A DNA stretch of 64,000 bases, from NCBI GenBank assembly GCA_021432635.1, contig MU270024.1:558001-622000 (forward strand), given 5' to 3'. This DNA is from Thozetella sp. PMI_491 (taxonomy: Eukaryota > Ascomycota > Sordariomycetes > Chaetosphaeriales > Chaetosphaeriaceae). The notes beneath the pieces are model-generated. The model was not told the DNA's origin and ran no database searches. It saw nothing but the letters and a program-made list of their open reading frames with translations. A program made the position numbers and the translations under genes. Every line of letters starts with the position of its first letter. The first letter of the stretch is position 1. Of this stretch, positions 9,944 through 20,454 are shown one piece after another.

Positions 9944-12900
9944 CTAGTCTGTAGATATAGCCTTCTCGTTCTCTCTCTTCTTGGCTAGAAGCAGTGCTTG
10001 TAGAGACTCCAGAGCAGCCTGTGGAGGCACCTTGTGTTCCATTTTTTGCGACTCGAGATAAGCCAGTACACTTTCGTTGTGACAAAAGCGAGCTGCTTCT
10101 ATCGCATCAGTCATCGACCCGTGTAAAACGCTAGCGCAGCCATAATCTGCGTAAGGGTTCAGGAGAACAAGATGGGCACTCCGTTTATACATCTCCAACC
10201 CTAGGCCATGCTCAAACAGCACCTGTACACACTCGAGCCACCCATTAGCAGCGGCTAGATGCATAGGTGAATTTTGTACATCCCCAGGCTGGTGTTGATC
10301 GCCATCATTCTGCATCGCGTGGTGTCGGAGGAGGATTGTGAGGCACTCAGCGTGCCCAAACAGAGCAACTAGCTGCAATGGCGTGAATCTCGGAGCCCGG
10401 GTCCTTAGCCCTAGGCTGGCACCTTGCTGCAAGAGCAAGGTTATCATAGCAGCATCGCCCACTAAGCATGCTATATGCAATGGCGTCCGCCCTATGTTGT
10501 CGGGTTCATCTACCTTTGCACCGTAGTCGAGTAGCTGCTTCGTGGTTTCCAGGGATTGGCCTGCCACGGCATGCCACAGTGCGGTCCTGCTGCCCATATC
10601 CTTAAAGTCCACATAGCTCCGGCCAGCCTCCTTTTCACGCCTGGCAACGTTTTCTAGAAGCCAGCCCGTGGCCCAAACATTACCCATGGCTGCCGCACGG
10701 TGCAGCGGCGTCTCTCTGTACAAATTCAAGGGCAGATACTTGTTATGTCGCATATCCTCGGGAAGAAGCAGGCGTAGTAGCGACCCGTCGACTTTAGATT
10801 TCCGGTACGCAGCTACAAAAGGGCTGGGAGTATCACCATGGGAATCCGTTACAGCGACCAGCGGGGTCCCTTCCAGGAGCGAGAGCAAGGCGTTGGTCAG
10901 ACGCACATCACTCTCTGGCCCCTGGCTATGGACTCGGATCGCAGCAAGGTGGAGGAGCGACAAGCCAGAGAAAGACCAAGCTGAGCCAGAAGGTAGTTTC
11001 TGTCGGGTAACCATGGTGACAGCGAGGAGTAGCTGGCCCGTCAATACAGCCCAAAATATCGGCGGAAGCGCCAGCCAGCAGACCGAACCATACTCCTCAC
11101 GGATTGTCTGACCAGGAACTGTTTTGGCAACAATGGACTCGAAGAGATGGGATGGAAGTCTGTCTGTCGCTAGATGAGCCCTGCCCCCCCCTGTTTGACT
11201 GCTTCCGGTGACCCTCTCCAGAAGTTGATAGACGCCTTTGTCACTAGCGGCATCTAGTTGAGCAAATCCGTCTGTTCCAAGCATATCAATTGGCGACGTT
11301 CGAACTGCCCTCAAAAGATTTGACAGTTGCTCCATGCAGCGTGAGGTGCTGGTCTCTGGGTTTCTGTCAATGCGTATAGCTGTCATCCTGTTCCTGGGTG
11401 CAGCGGGACTGGGCCATCTCGTGAAAACACTCAGAGATAGCTCATCTAAAACCGTGAAGGTGCTCGTCAAGGCCTGGATGGGCCAATCTGATGTTGCTCG
11501 TTTAAACCCCTGGATCAGTCTAGGGCGTTCCAGGGTGTGAATATGATCAGTCGTGGTGGCTGCATCGAGCTCGAGAGGCGGACCAACAACAAGCTCAATG
11601 GCATTCCGTGAGTGTATTGTACTGGCCTTTGTGTCCACTGAAAGGGGGACAGAAGCATCTCCCAGGTCTGGGCCGCCGCCAAGCTCATATGTAGCCGCAC
11701 TGAGATGGCGGAACGCATCTGAGAGATGCATAGACCCGGTGTCTACATGGCGTTGGTTCCAGCACTTCCAACTGCCATCCGATTCGAGACGAAGGCCAAA
11801 GACCACATCAACGAGGTTACCATCGTGTGAGCGGCTATGGCGGCTGTGGACCTGGAAGCGGAACAGGCCCATGATGCCTCCGACCCGCGACGGGTCAGAC
11901 CGGAGGCAGCGCGAATGCTCTAGCCACCGGAAGTCCGGATACGCGCCGACGAAATGAATTGAAAAGAATACACTGCCGCGCTGAATTCTCAGGAGAACGT
12001 CCGGAGCATTAAATACTGGGTTCTGCTTGGCATAGACGGTCTGGTAGCCCTCCTCCATCCCCAACAAGCCGGGAGTCTGCGGCGGCGGGACTAAGTAGAG
12101 ACGGTGGGCGTTGACACGCGCATATTGCCCCTCACCTACCTTTCCCAGAAGGATTGCCAGATAAGCATCTTCACGGCCTTGGAAGAGTTCCCTGGCTTGT
12201 GATTTAGGGAATGGTATCATGCCAAGGTCCGAAAGCTCTTCAATCGGCACCATAGTCTCGGTCGAGAGAGGATAACAATCAAGGAGGGCAAAGAAATGCG
12301 GAAACGGTAGAAAGGGGCTTGAGTGCGGCCGTATGTAGAAACAGCTGCGAAGACCAGCCCCGGTTATTGTGGTCGGCTCGTTGAGAATGAGAGACGGCAA
12401 TGGGCTGGTGCGCAAGCCAGTTTCGAAGCAGCGAGGGGATGGTGCGAGGAGCCCGCAGATGGGAGAAAGAGATCTGTCCTGCTCAGGCAGCTGCCACGCA
12501 AAAATGGATTGGTCGTCGGATACTGCCAAGAATCAGCCTCTGCTGCTCGTTCGCTACGTTGGTTTTAGAAACACCTTTCATGATCTCCTCCTGAAGTCGG
12601 ATGAAGGCTCGCGAGCCCTCCCCGTACAGCAAGGGCATGTTGACGTCGAAGAGGCCCAGCAGGCAATAGGCCAAATCCTCACGGCGCTTCGTCTCCCGTC
12701 GCGACGCAAACTTCATGCGGTCGCCGATGCTGATATCCTGCACCTTGGCCAGCCCAGCAAGCACAGACGGGTCGATCCCCGTGATCTGGGTGAGAGAGGC
12801 TCGAAATTTCGGTTCGGACTTCCTGCCCAGAACAGCCCAGTCCTTGTCGAAAAAGATGACCTCGGCCGGTGCGATGAGCTCCTGCAGCGTCCAGCCGCGT

Positions 12901-13316
12901 GTGAACCAGCGGCTTGCTCGCATCGCCTCAGTCATTGACCGGCTGTCGTTTCCGGATGGTTTCGATACATCCGATAGGTATGCAAAACATATCTTCGCTT
13001 CCTGGTACCAGCGGTACATTGTGTTGATGGCCTCGGAGAGCTCGGAGCTTGACGTCTTGTCAATGCAGCACGTATCGACCCATACGTACGGCAAATCAAA
13101 ATCAGTCTTGGCCATCTCAGCAGAGCGCCGAATCTTGCCAAAGCCGAGTTTGACGGGCGGAGACAAGGCCGGCAAGGGCTCGCCTTGCATTTCCCTCAAT
13201 AACACTTCATCCTCGTCGTTGCCCCAAGTATGGGACAAGATAGCATATCTTGGAGGCTTGCCGTGATCATCAGAAGCCTCGACAACCCTGAGCGTGGTCA
13301 CTTCGATGAGCCGCAT
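9944..13316 (-). CDS. HET-domain protein with C-terminal ankyrin repeats
   Basis: I join 13316-12575 and 12522-9944 (minus strand) over a 52-bp intron (GTGTTT...CTGATT...GGCAG); the join restores the familiar end of a HET domain, MK-VSDDQSIFAW, and gives 1106 aa. The domain starts at once: YAILSHTWG near residue 24, YVWVDTCCID near residue 75, ASRWFTRGWTLQELIAP and later CLLGLFDVNMPLLYGEG. A long middle region has no known motif. Ankyrin repeats lie at about residues 855-1035 (ETPLHRAAAMGN, RTPLHIACLVGD, FTPLQLVALFGH, SPMHLAAANGW). HET proteins trigger cell death after fusion of incompatible hyphae; ankyrin arrays probably act as the recognition or scaffold part. The ATG at 13316 is the first one in frame. 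Confidence 0.88.
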
Positions 13317-14053
13317 AGCTGAAGCCACCGAACGCGGGGCCGACGACTCGATGTTGTGTCCTCAGCTCCTGGCTCAGAGCCTCGCCTGTCTGAGGTTGTC
13401 CAGCCCCGCAGCGACAAGGCCTCCCACACCTGCATCACACAGCCCCTCTACCGTAATTGGCTGAGCCATTTATTAGGCACGATTGAGGCACCTTGCATAT
13501 CCGTAATACCCCAATCTCGTCTCGTCCTATAGGGGGCGTGGCCTAAGGCGGGAACTCGTATAGATGAAAATCTAGAAAAGTCTTTTTACATTCTCTCAAT
13601 ATCTAAAGCCTTGATTTTTCCCATTTGTTCCTTCTTTTCTAAAACTTTTTTTTTTAAATTTGATTTTTTATAAAATCTATCCCTTATTTTATTAGAAGCT
13701 TCACCCTCGAAGGTCTTTCCGCGATGTGTCTGCCATAGAGTCGCCCAGGTTCTGGGCATGTGAGCGCGCCCGCGACGTCGTTCGGCCGTCAGGTATTGCG
13801 ATATCGTAAGTGAAACCCGAGAACTCGTTCCAGAATTTCAAAAGACGATCTTTGTTGGGCTCGAAGAAGAGGCCTAAATCGTGCTTTTGTCATACCTTCG
13901 AGATTCGTGAGAATCGGTTGCCTATGGAATGTCCGGTTGTACGTGCGCCACCGTCCAGCATCTTACCTCCAATTTCTTTTCCTGTCTAACAAGGAGTCTT
14001 CCCATGTCCCGGTGCGCATAACCACCATGTCGCCCGCTCATCCAGGGCCATCT
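13317..14053. other. Intergenic upstream of the HET-ankyrin gene
   Basis: This holds the promoter of the minus-strand HET gene and, at 13560-13690, a T- and A-rich stretch. I find no convincing reading frame or repeat. Confidence 0.5.
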
Positions 14054-14669
14054 TTAGCAACAATGCTTGTGGCTTTTCCATCCTTTCCTGACAATAGTCT
14101 CTTCATCGCCTATTTTGGCCCACAGATTAATTTTACGCTGAGCCGACTGGCTTCGTCGCCCAACCAGCTTTAGCGCATCACCCGCATCAGGCGAGCCTGC
14201 CCTTCTATGAAAGAACCCCTCCCCCCGTATAACCCCGACCGAGTGCCTAGCTCGGGCACTAAATCGCGGAAGTCCTCGGGCTTCTCTAGCCACCGCACGT
14301 TCCTCGCTTCTCCGCAGTTTAGCCAGCTCTCATAGGCCGAACGACAGTACGCTATCTGGTCCTAGGGAGTCACAGACGTAATCAACTCGACTTCGTGGCA
14401 GACGTCTTTGAACATGGGCTCCTGCCAGCTAGCGAGCGCTTCACGGCTTACGCGAGCCGTTGCCGCGTTGCCGGGATGTCATTTCGCACTCCGACAATCT
14501 TATTGATGTCAAAGCCGACAGAGTCCAAAGAAAGATAGGGAAACCGGTTCAGGCTTGTGATATTTGTGAAGTCCTGACGTGCGAGATGCCAGGAGGTACA
14601 AAGGCCAAATTTGCTGGCCACAACGGTGAGAATGGCGGCATCTTTATGCGGATAGGAGGAACCCATGGG
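14054..14669 (-). pseudogene. Decayed unknown gene
   Basis: Read on the minus strand, 14666 to about 14480 is open with protein-like sequence (LNRFPYLSLDSVGFD). The frame then shifts, and a second frame to about 14190 continues with coherent sequence (QIAYCRSAYESWL, RWLEKPEDFRDLVPELGTRS). This second frame holds a TAG just before DQIAY, explained by CAG to TAG, then another stop, after which a third frame (RINLWAKIGDEET-like, near 14100) continues. Coherent coding sequence broken by shifts and C-to-T-type stops marks a pseudogene. I have only a vague impression of an F-box-type fungal family and do not assign one. Confidence 0.55.
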
Positions 14670-15423
14670 CGTCTAGGAGCCCACATCGACCGTGCAAGGA
14701 CCGACTGTGGCGGTTTTCATTTCTCAGTTTTGGTGCGATCAGCTGTTAACACAGAACAAGAACAGATAAGAAGTAAAAAGGAACAAGTCTAACAGATGGC
14801 CGTTACCTCGTCTCCAGAACGAGGTAGGACCTGTAGAGATGCCTCATACGGGAATGCGGTGGGTGAGGACATGTCCGCCGCTACCGATGCAGTTACAAAC
14901 AACAGTAAGCCACTCTAATAGTCAACTTACGGTTGCTGCAAGGAAGTCTACCGGCACAACGTATCGTTTTGGTCATGTTTGCTCTGATGCAGCTTTCGTC
15001 GGACCTCCCTCAACGTTCAGCCCTTGTGCTCTGGACTCAGTTCCGTGCAGACTTGTGTAGTGAACAGCTGCAACGACGCTGATTTTGTACCATCTAGAGG
15101 CATTCATTGTTTGGTGTATAATAAAAAATGAACCACTATCGCTGTGGAATTTGATGTACAGACTTTCTACTGTTACTCCTGCAAACATCTCCAGAGGAGA
15201 AACACTTCCACAGGCACTCGGTTCGGTTGTTTCCGCGTCGATCTCTGATAGTGGCGGTTAGTGACACCAAGATCCCTGCATTCTCAAAAAGGTATAGCCT
15301 GATTATCGGTTTTTGTTTTGCACATCTGTGCAAGACTGATCCGCTCTTAAGGCACAGCCTACCTTCAGTTCAGCCGCCACCGTGTCAAGTCAGTATCCAA
15401 TGCTCCAGCATTGCATGTATCTA
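14670..15423. other. Intergenic, no gene seen
   Basis: Short overlapping frames on both strands without motifs. It may contain the lost 5' parts of the two neighbouring pseudogenes, but I could not recover them. Confidence 0.45.
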
Positions 15424-16213
15424 GCTAAAGTTCATAGGACTCATCTGTATCGACGCCACCAACTGCCACTCCAGTGCCCTCGGTGCTGGGAGCCTTTTAA
15501 GACAGACACAATATTGAGGTCACATCTGCAGCAAGACCCCCCCTGCAACCTTTGCCCAAAAGCCAAGTTTGTGGAGGGCTTCACCAAAGACCAGGAAAAG
15601 AAGCTTCGAAGTCGTAAGAAGACCCATGCAGACATGACGGCCGAGGAACGATGGCGGGAGATTTATACCATCCTGTTCCCAGACGATGCTTCAGGTTCCA
15701 TACCTTCTGCCTTTCAGTTGACGGTGCTCATATTCTGTCGGGATGAAAGAAATGCTAACATCTTTAGACCATGATAGTAAGGAGAGCAACAACGACATAC
15801 TTCCATTAGTAGAATTTGAGGAATACACCAATTTCCTCCGTAGGGAAATGCCTGCTTTAGTTCGCCGTGAACTTGAAACCATGTTCAAGGAGGAATTCTG
15901 GGACATCGAAGAGCGTATTCGGCCAAGAGTTGCCGAAATCGTCTTGAATTTGCAGCCACGCCTCTTATAGCTTTACAGGCAGTCATCTACCAGCACAAAC
16001 CCGAGCGAATCGGGGGAAGCATCAATCAACACATCCAAAACTACCTCGAATACAAGCTGCAACCTTTCATCTCAAAGTCCTGACTGGGCCGACTGGCAAA
16101 GCCTCAGTAGCAGACAGGCTCGGTTCAGCCCCGGGCCTGATCGGGAAGTTGACTGGGACGCAGAATTCGATAGTTTGTTCAACCAGTCCTTGTTCTCAAG
16201 CATTCCTCTATAA
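15424..16213 (+). pseudogene. 5'-truncated C2H2 zinc-finger gene
   Basis: The sequence opens, after an AG that would suit a splice acceptor (15423), with a finger-like segment: HLYRRHQLPLQCPRCWEPFKTD, then CNLCPKAKF, then basic EKKLRSRKKTHADMTAEERW. After IYTILFPDD the frame must change; a weak GTTCCA donor at 15695 and a GCTAACA branch site with TTTAG at 15767 would do so. The next part (ALVRRELETMFKEEFWDIEE) runs to a TAG at 15968-15970 and then continues coherently in the same frame to TAA at 16211-16213. The TAG fits CAG to TAG. The expected first part of this protein family is missing upstream. I therefore call it a truncated, stop-containing pseudogene, not an active regulator. Confidence 0.6.
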
Positions 16214-16978
16214 CTACCAAGATCCCTTGTAGGTGGGAACTCGGATTATAGGTTGCCCGGGTGGAGTTAGAGATTTGCCTCCCACAGATATTAATTTCAC
16301 CTATCATTACTTTTCATCCGTCGGGATTCACTGCGACTGTCTTTGTTATAACCGATGACCGGATGCTTGAATTATCACTCGCGAAGCGGCTTGCCCTCGA
16401 GGCAGCCTCGGACTGGCCCACCACTCCGTTCCGGCGATAGAAAAATTCGGTTGCAGGGTGGATAGAACAGGGCCCATAAACTCAAAATGTGACTCGTTTG
16501 TACATACAAATCACCATTGGCATCGCGATGCCCGAAATCTTAGTTGTTGGGGGGTGCATGTTCCGTATGAATATGCACCCATCGATGTTGTGCCACAGCA
16601 GATGGTATTTGAGCCAGAAAGATTGCGCACTGTCATGCAGCCCCCAAATAAGGTAGCCTCTGGTTTCCGCGATGAAACGCTGCGGAGCAAAAGGCATTTC
16701 CTTTTCGTTCAGCACGTGATTAATTGATCAGTGTTTATAGCGCCAGGTTTTGCCAATGGGTGAGCTCCGTACTTTTTTCAGCAGCTTCATAGATTTGGAA
16801 GATCTTGAACGGTCACCAACCGAAACTCCCATCAGCGTCAAGGCTAGGTCTGGGCCCCACCGCGTTAGGTCGGAGGTCATGACACTACATCGGCGCTCAG
16901 TGATCAGATTGCTCGCTCACGATAACCTTTCGATAACCTTTCTTCCCTCTCCTGGCCAGTGGCCGATGCATCGCTCCA
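16214..16978. other. Intergenic upstream of a Zn2Cys6 regulator
   Basis: Promoter region of the regulator at 16979. The frames seen here overlap on both strands and carry no motifs. No repeat recognised. Confidence 0.5.
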
Positions 16979-18979
16979 ATGACAACTCTACAGGGCCGCG
17001 CTATCACGCGCAACCGGGAGCGTCTGGCCTGCAGTGAATGCCGAAGAAGGAAGCTGAGATGCGATCGAATTTCACCATGCGGCAGCTGCATCCGCAGAGG
17101 AGATGCGGAATCGTGCACCTATGAGCGACCGGCCACTGGGCTCGAGCATGAGCGGGAGCGGCGCTTACAGGCTGAGACCAGATTAGAGCAGCTGGAGCAG
17201 ATTGTCTACCAACTCGCTGCACGGCATGGGGACCCCTTGGCCGATCATGCTCCAGCTGCAGCCTATTCCCAAGAAATAGAGGCGCAAAGTGTTGGAGGAC
17301 CAATCGATACTATCTCGGCACGAGTATCTAGTGATAATCTAACTTACAACGGCTCAACTCACTGGTCAGCCATGCTTGAAGATATCCAAGAGCTCAGATC
17401 TTCCATCGTTCACGATGGTCCTTCTTCTCCAGAGATTGAGCTGACCGAGAAGGAGGGCCCAGGAACGGGTCTCATCTTTGGTTGTGGGATCTCCCCTTCG
17501 TCAAATTTTCAGGATGTCTTGATGATATACCTGCCTCAGAAGCAAGATGCAGACCGTCTAATCTCCATATATTTCAGAGCCAAAGCTGTCGCTGCGCCTT
17601 TCGTACATTCTCTTCAATTTCTCAGACAATACCAGGCATTTTGGGATAACCCGGGCGGCGCGTCTCCTTTGTGGACGTCGATGCTCTTTTCGGTCTTGTA
17701 TGTGGCCACATACACGCTGAGACGTGGCAAAGGGTGCGAGAGTGTCGATTACAGGTTTTCCAGCGCAGCCGCTCAGTGCCTGGCCATCGGGGAATACTTC
17801 CGTCCGAAACGGTTTGCCGTCGAGTCTCTTCTCCTCTACGCCCATGCACAGTGTCTCACCAGTCACGAACTGCCCTCAGATATCGGGCCTCTCTTCGGCG
17901 TTCTGGTCCGCCTAGCCTCGAGTATGGGCTACCACCGAGAGCCAGATATGACTAGCCAGTCGCCATTCGAGAAAGAAATGCGGCGGCGAACATGGTCAGC
18001 GTGCATGCAGCTCGACCTATTAGTATCCTTCCACCTCGGGCTCCCAAGTGGTGTTCAGTTTCCCACCTGGGATACAACGGCACCCAGAAACTTGCTTGAC
18101 TCTGATTTCGATGAATCCTCCATGGTACTGCCTTCCCCACGGCCTGAAACCGAGATAACCGGTATCCTCTTCTATATAACAAAGCACAGGTTCATGGCCG
18201 TATTCGAAAAGATTCTGCGCCATGTTCTTGGTAACATGACCAATACGGACAGCCCCGTATACGCGGAAGTCGACGTGCTGGATGCCGAACTCCAGGGCGT
18301 TTACGATGCTTTGCCCGAGATTCTTCGCCCGCGGACCATGGCTCAATCTATCATTGATTCGGCGGATGTCATTATCACTCGGCTTACCGTCTCGTTTCTC
18401 TACAAAAAATGTCGCTGCGTCTTGCACCGCCCGTACGTGACTAGTTTTCGGCTACCGAGTATGAAAATTTGCTTCGACATGGCCGTGGGTCTTGTCCGGG
18501 ATTTTCTAGACGCCTATCAAGAATGCTTGCCAGGGGGTCAGCTAGACACCCAACAGTGGTTTATGACCAGCATTACATGGCATGACTTTTTGCTCGGCGT
18601 ATCCTCTCTTTGCCTTGCGCTCTGCACGGGAAGTGAAGGACAACATTGCCTAGTAAACAGGGAACTCGTGATGGGCCTGCTTACCAGAGCCGAAAGGGCT
18701 TTATCGGAGCAGGTCGGACACAAAAGAAAGGATACCGCGAGAGGTCTTTCGATTGTCCGCGCCACGATTCGTTGTTTTGGGAGGCAGACAAGGCCACCGA
18801 GTTCAAGTGCACCGGTTAGGGTGGCTATGCCAACGGGAAACCAGGCCATCGAACCAGCCCGGGATGGGGTAGACTGGACCTTGAGCGATGAAGTAATATC
18901 ACCAATGAACGACACGTCTTGGACATATCTAGAGCAATTCTTAGACCTGGGTGGCATAAATGGGGCGCCGGAGATATGA
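16979..18979 (+). CDS. Zn2Cys6 transcription factor with fungal-specific domain
   Basis: A single open frame of 666 aa. The DNA-binding cluster lies at residues 18-46: C18-x2-C21-x6-C28-x5-C34-x2-C37-x8-C46, followed by a charged stretch of heptad-like leucines (about 55-80) that may form a dimerising coiled coil. The central region contains the fungal-specific transcription factor pattern, including RRRTWSACMQLDLLVSFHLGLP near residue 340. It should act in the nucleus on CGG-type half sites. The next gene, a short-chain dehydrogenase 300 bp downstream on the same strand, is a possible target, but this is only proximity. No intron is needed. Confidence 0.92.
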   Translation: MTTLQGRAITRNRERLACSECRRRKLRCDRISPCGSCIRRGDAESCTYERPATGLEHERERRLQAETRLEQLEQIVYQLAARHGDPLADHAPAAAYSQEIEAQSVGGPIDTISARVSSDNLTYNGSTHWSAMLEDIQELRSSIVHDGPSSPEIELTEKEGPGTGLIFGCGISPSSNFQDVLMIYLPQKQDADRLISIYFRAKAVAAPFVHSLQFLRQYQAFWDNPGGASPLWTSMLFSVLYVATYTLRRGKGCESVDYRFSSAAAQCLAIGEYFRPKRFAVESLLLYAHAQCLTSHELPSDIGPLFGVLVRLASSMGYHREPDMTSQSPFEKEMRRRTWSACMQLDLLVSFHLGLPSGVQFPTWDTTAPRNLLDSDFDESSMVLPSPRPETEITGILFYITKHRFMAVFEKILRHVLGNMTNTDSPVYAEVDVLDAELQGVYDALPEILRPRTMAQSIIDSADVIITRLTVSFLYKKCRCVLHRPYVTSFRLPSMKICFDMAVGLVRDFLDAYQECLPGGQLDTQQWFMTSITWHDFLLGVSSLCLALCTGSEGQHCLVNRELVMGLLTRAERALSEQVGHKRKDTARGLSIVRATIRCFGRQTRPPSSSAPVRVAMPTGNQAIEPARDGVDWTLSDEVISPMNDTSWTYLEQFLDLGGINGAPEI

Positions 18980-19280
18980 CGGGGTGAGGCGGGATGGGTC
19001 CGAACCCCACATTAATTTGCCTCGCGGGCGGAGTTGTCGGCCGAGAAACAGCGCCCCGCACGGACCGGCCCCAGGAGCGACGGGTGAGAGCCCGATAAAT
19101 CCAGCGCTACTGCTTGCTCAGGACGTCAAGTTTGCAAAGAGAATTGTTGATGAATAAGAGACATAAATACTTCCTCCTCTTCCGACATATTTTGCAGACA
19201 CTCCCGTACTGAATTGCCCAACACTTCTCTCTCTGTCGAGTTACTTGGCTTAGAACGAACTAACAAGTCCTACTGCCGAA
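18980..19280. promoter_or_regulatory. Short intergenic promoter region
   Basis: This 300-bp spacer holds the terminator of the regulator and the promoter of the dehydrogenase, with CT-rich sequence before the start codon. A GCGGAGTT word at 19029-19036 resembles, but does not match, the GCGGAGTG motif found later in the window. Confidence 0.4.
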
Positions 19281-20224
19281 ATGGACGCCAAGAAGATTGT
19301 CTTCGTGACCGGCGCCAACACCGGGCTTGGGTTCCAGATTATCAGAGCCCTCGCTTCCTCTAGCGTACCATACGAGATACTCGTCGGCGGAAGATCCATG
19401 GACAAGGCATCGAAGGCCGTCGAGGAAGTGATGGCCGAGTTTCCGTCTACCCAGAGCAGCATCCGTCCAATGCAAATCGACATCGAAGACGACAACTCTA
19501 TCGAAGCTGCTTTCGGGGAGGTTAAAACCTTATTCGGAAAGTTGGATACTTTGATCAACAACGCGGGCACGTATTTCCATAACCATGCTGCCAATGCGTA
19601 CCGAAGCGAGGCTTGCTCTAACACAAGCAATGATCTTAGGAGTCCAACTCGATCCGCAGATGAGGGACGGGAAAATGACCATGAGACAAGTCTGGACCCA
19701 ATCATGGATTGTTAATACGGTCGGCACACAAATCATGACGAACACCTTTGTGCCTCTCCTCCTCAAATCCGAGGATCCGCGCATCCTATTCATCACCAGC
19801 GGCACCTCCACTCTTGCCGGCACGGAAATCCGAAATATTCCGATCAATGAGATACCTGATAAAGGCTGGCCTAAGCCCAAGAAGAATATGGGCATTGCTG
19901 CTTACCGGAGCAGCAAGGCCGGGATGAACATGATGATGAGGTATGTTTTCGAAGGTTATAAGTAAGAGGGTTCGAAGTGCAAACACATGCTAACCGAAGC
20001 TTGTTAGGGAATGGCATCGGATACTGAATGCAGACGGTGTTAAAGTGTGGTGCATCTCGCCCGGCTACCTCGCAACTGGCCTAGGTGATGGGGCGGAGAC
20101 AAATCGAAACCAGGGCGCAATTGATCCTAGTATTGGCGGTCAGCTTGTCAAGGATGTTGTCGAAGGAATGAGAGATGCGGACGTCGGACAGGTGGTCACG
20201 AAAGGCGGCATTCAACCGTGGTAG
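19281..20224 (+). CDS. Short-chain dehydrogenase/reductase
   Basis: I join exons 19281-19566, 19640-19940 and 20008-20224 (267 aa). The first intron uses a GC donor (GCACGT) with a TCTAACA branch site and TTAG acceptor; it is the only join that brings INNAG directly before VQLDPQMRDGK in frame. The second intron is normal (GTATGT...GCTAACC...TTAG). Cofactor motif TGANTGLG is at residues 10-17, NNAG near 92-95, and the catalytic YRSSK near 205. The family oxidises or reduces carbonyl/hydroxyl groups with NAD(P)H in the cytosol; substrate unknown. Without splicing the protein would be split into two useless frames, so an annotation lacking the GC-AG intron would call it broken. Confidence 0.88.
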
Positions 20225-20454
20225 GAGCCTGGGTTGTCGTTGAACCAAACCCGCCGACTATCCATATGATTTTTTGAGGGCCACAGTTGAGGTGGGCACA
20301 TTCTTAAAACAGATTGAGCCGCCTCGGAGGTTCCAGGTTCAAATTATATCACTATAATGGGATCAAGCTTATTGATGGTATATTATTTGCCTTATACTCT
20401 TAGACTCGTCTCCCACGCTTGCAGGTATTTCTGGCCACTGTGGACCTTGAGAAT

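Noticed and set aside
12369-13266. Long plus-strand frames opposite the HET gene
   Set aside because: They mirror the HET and ankyrin coding strand and contain no motif of their own.
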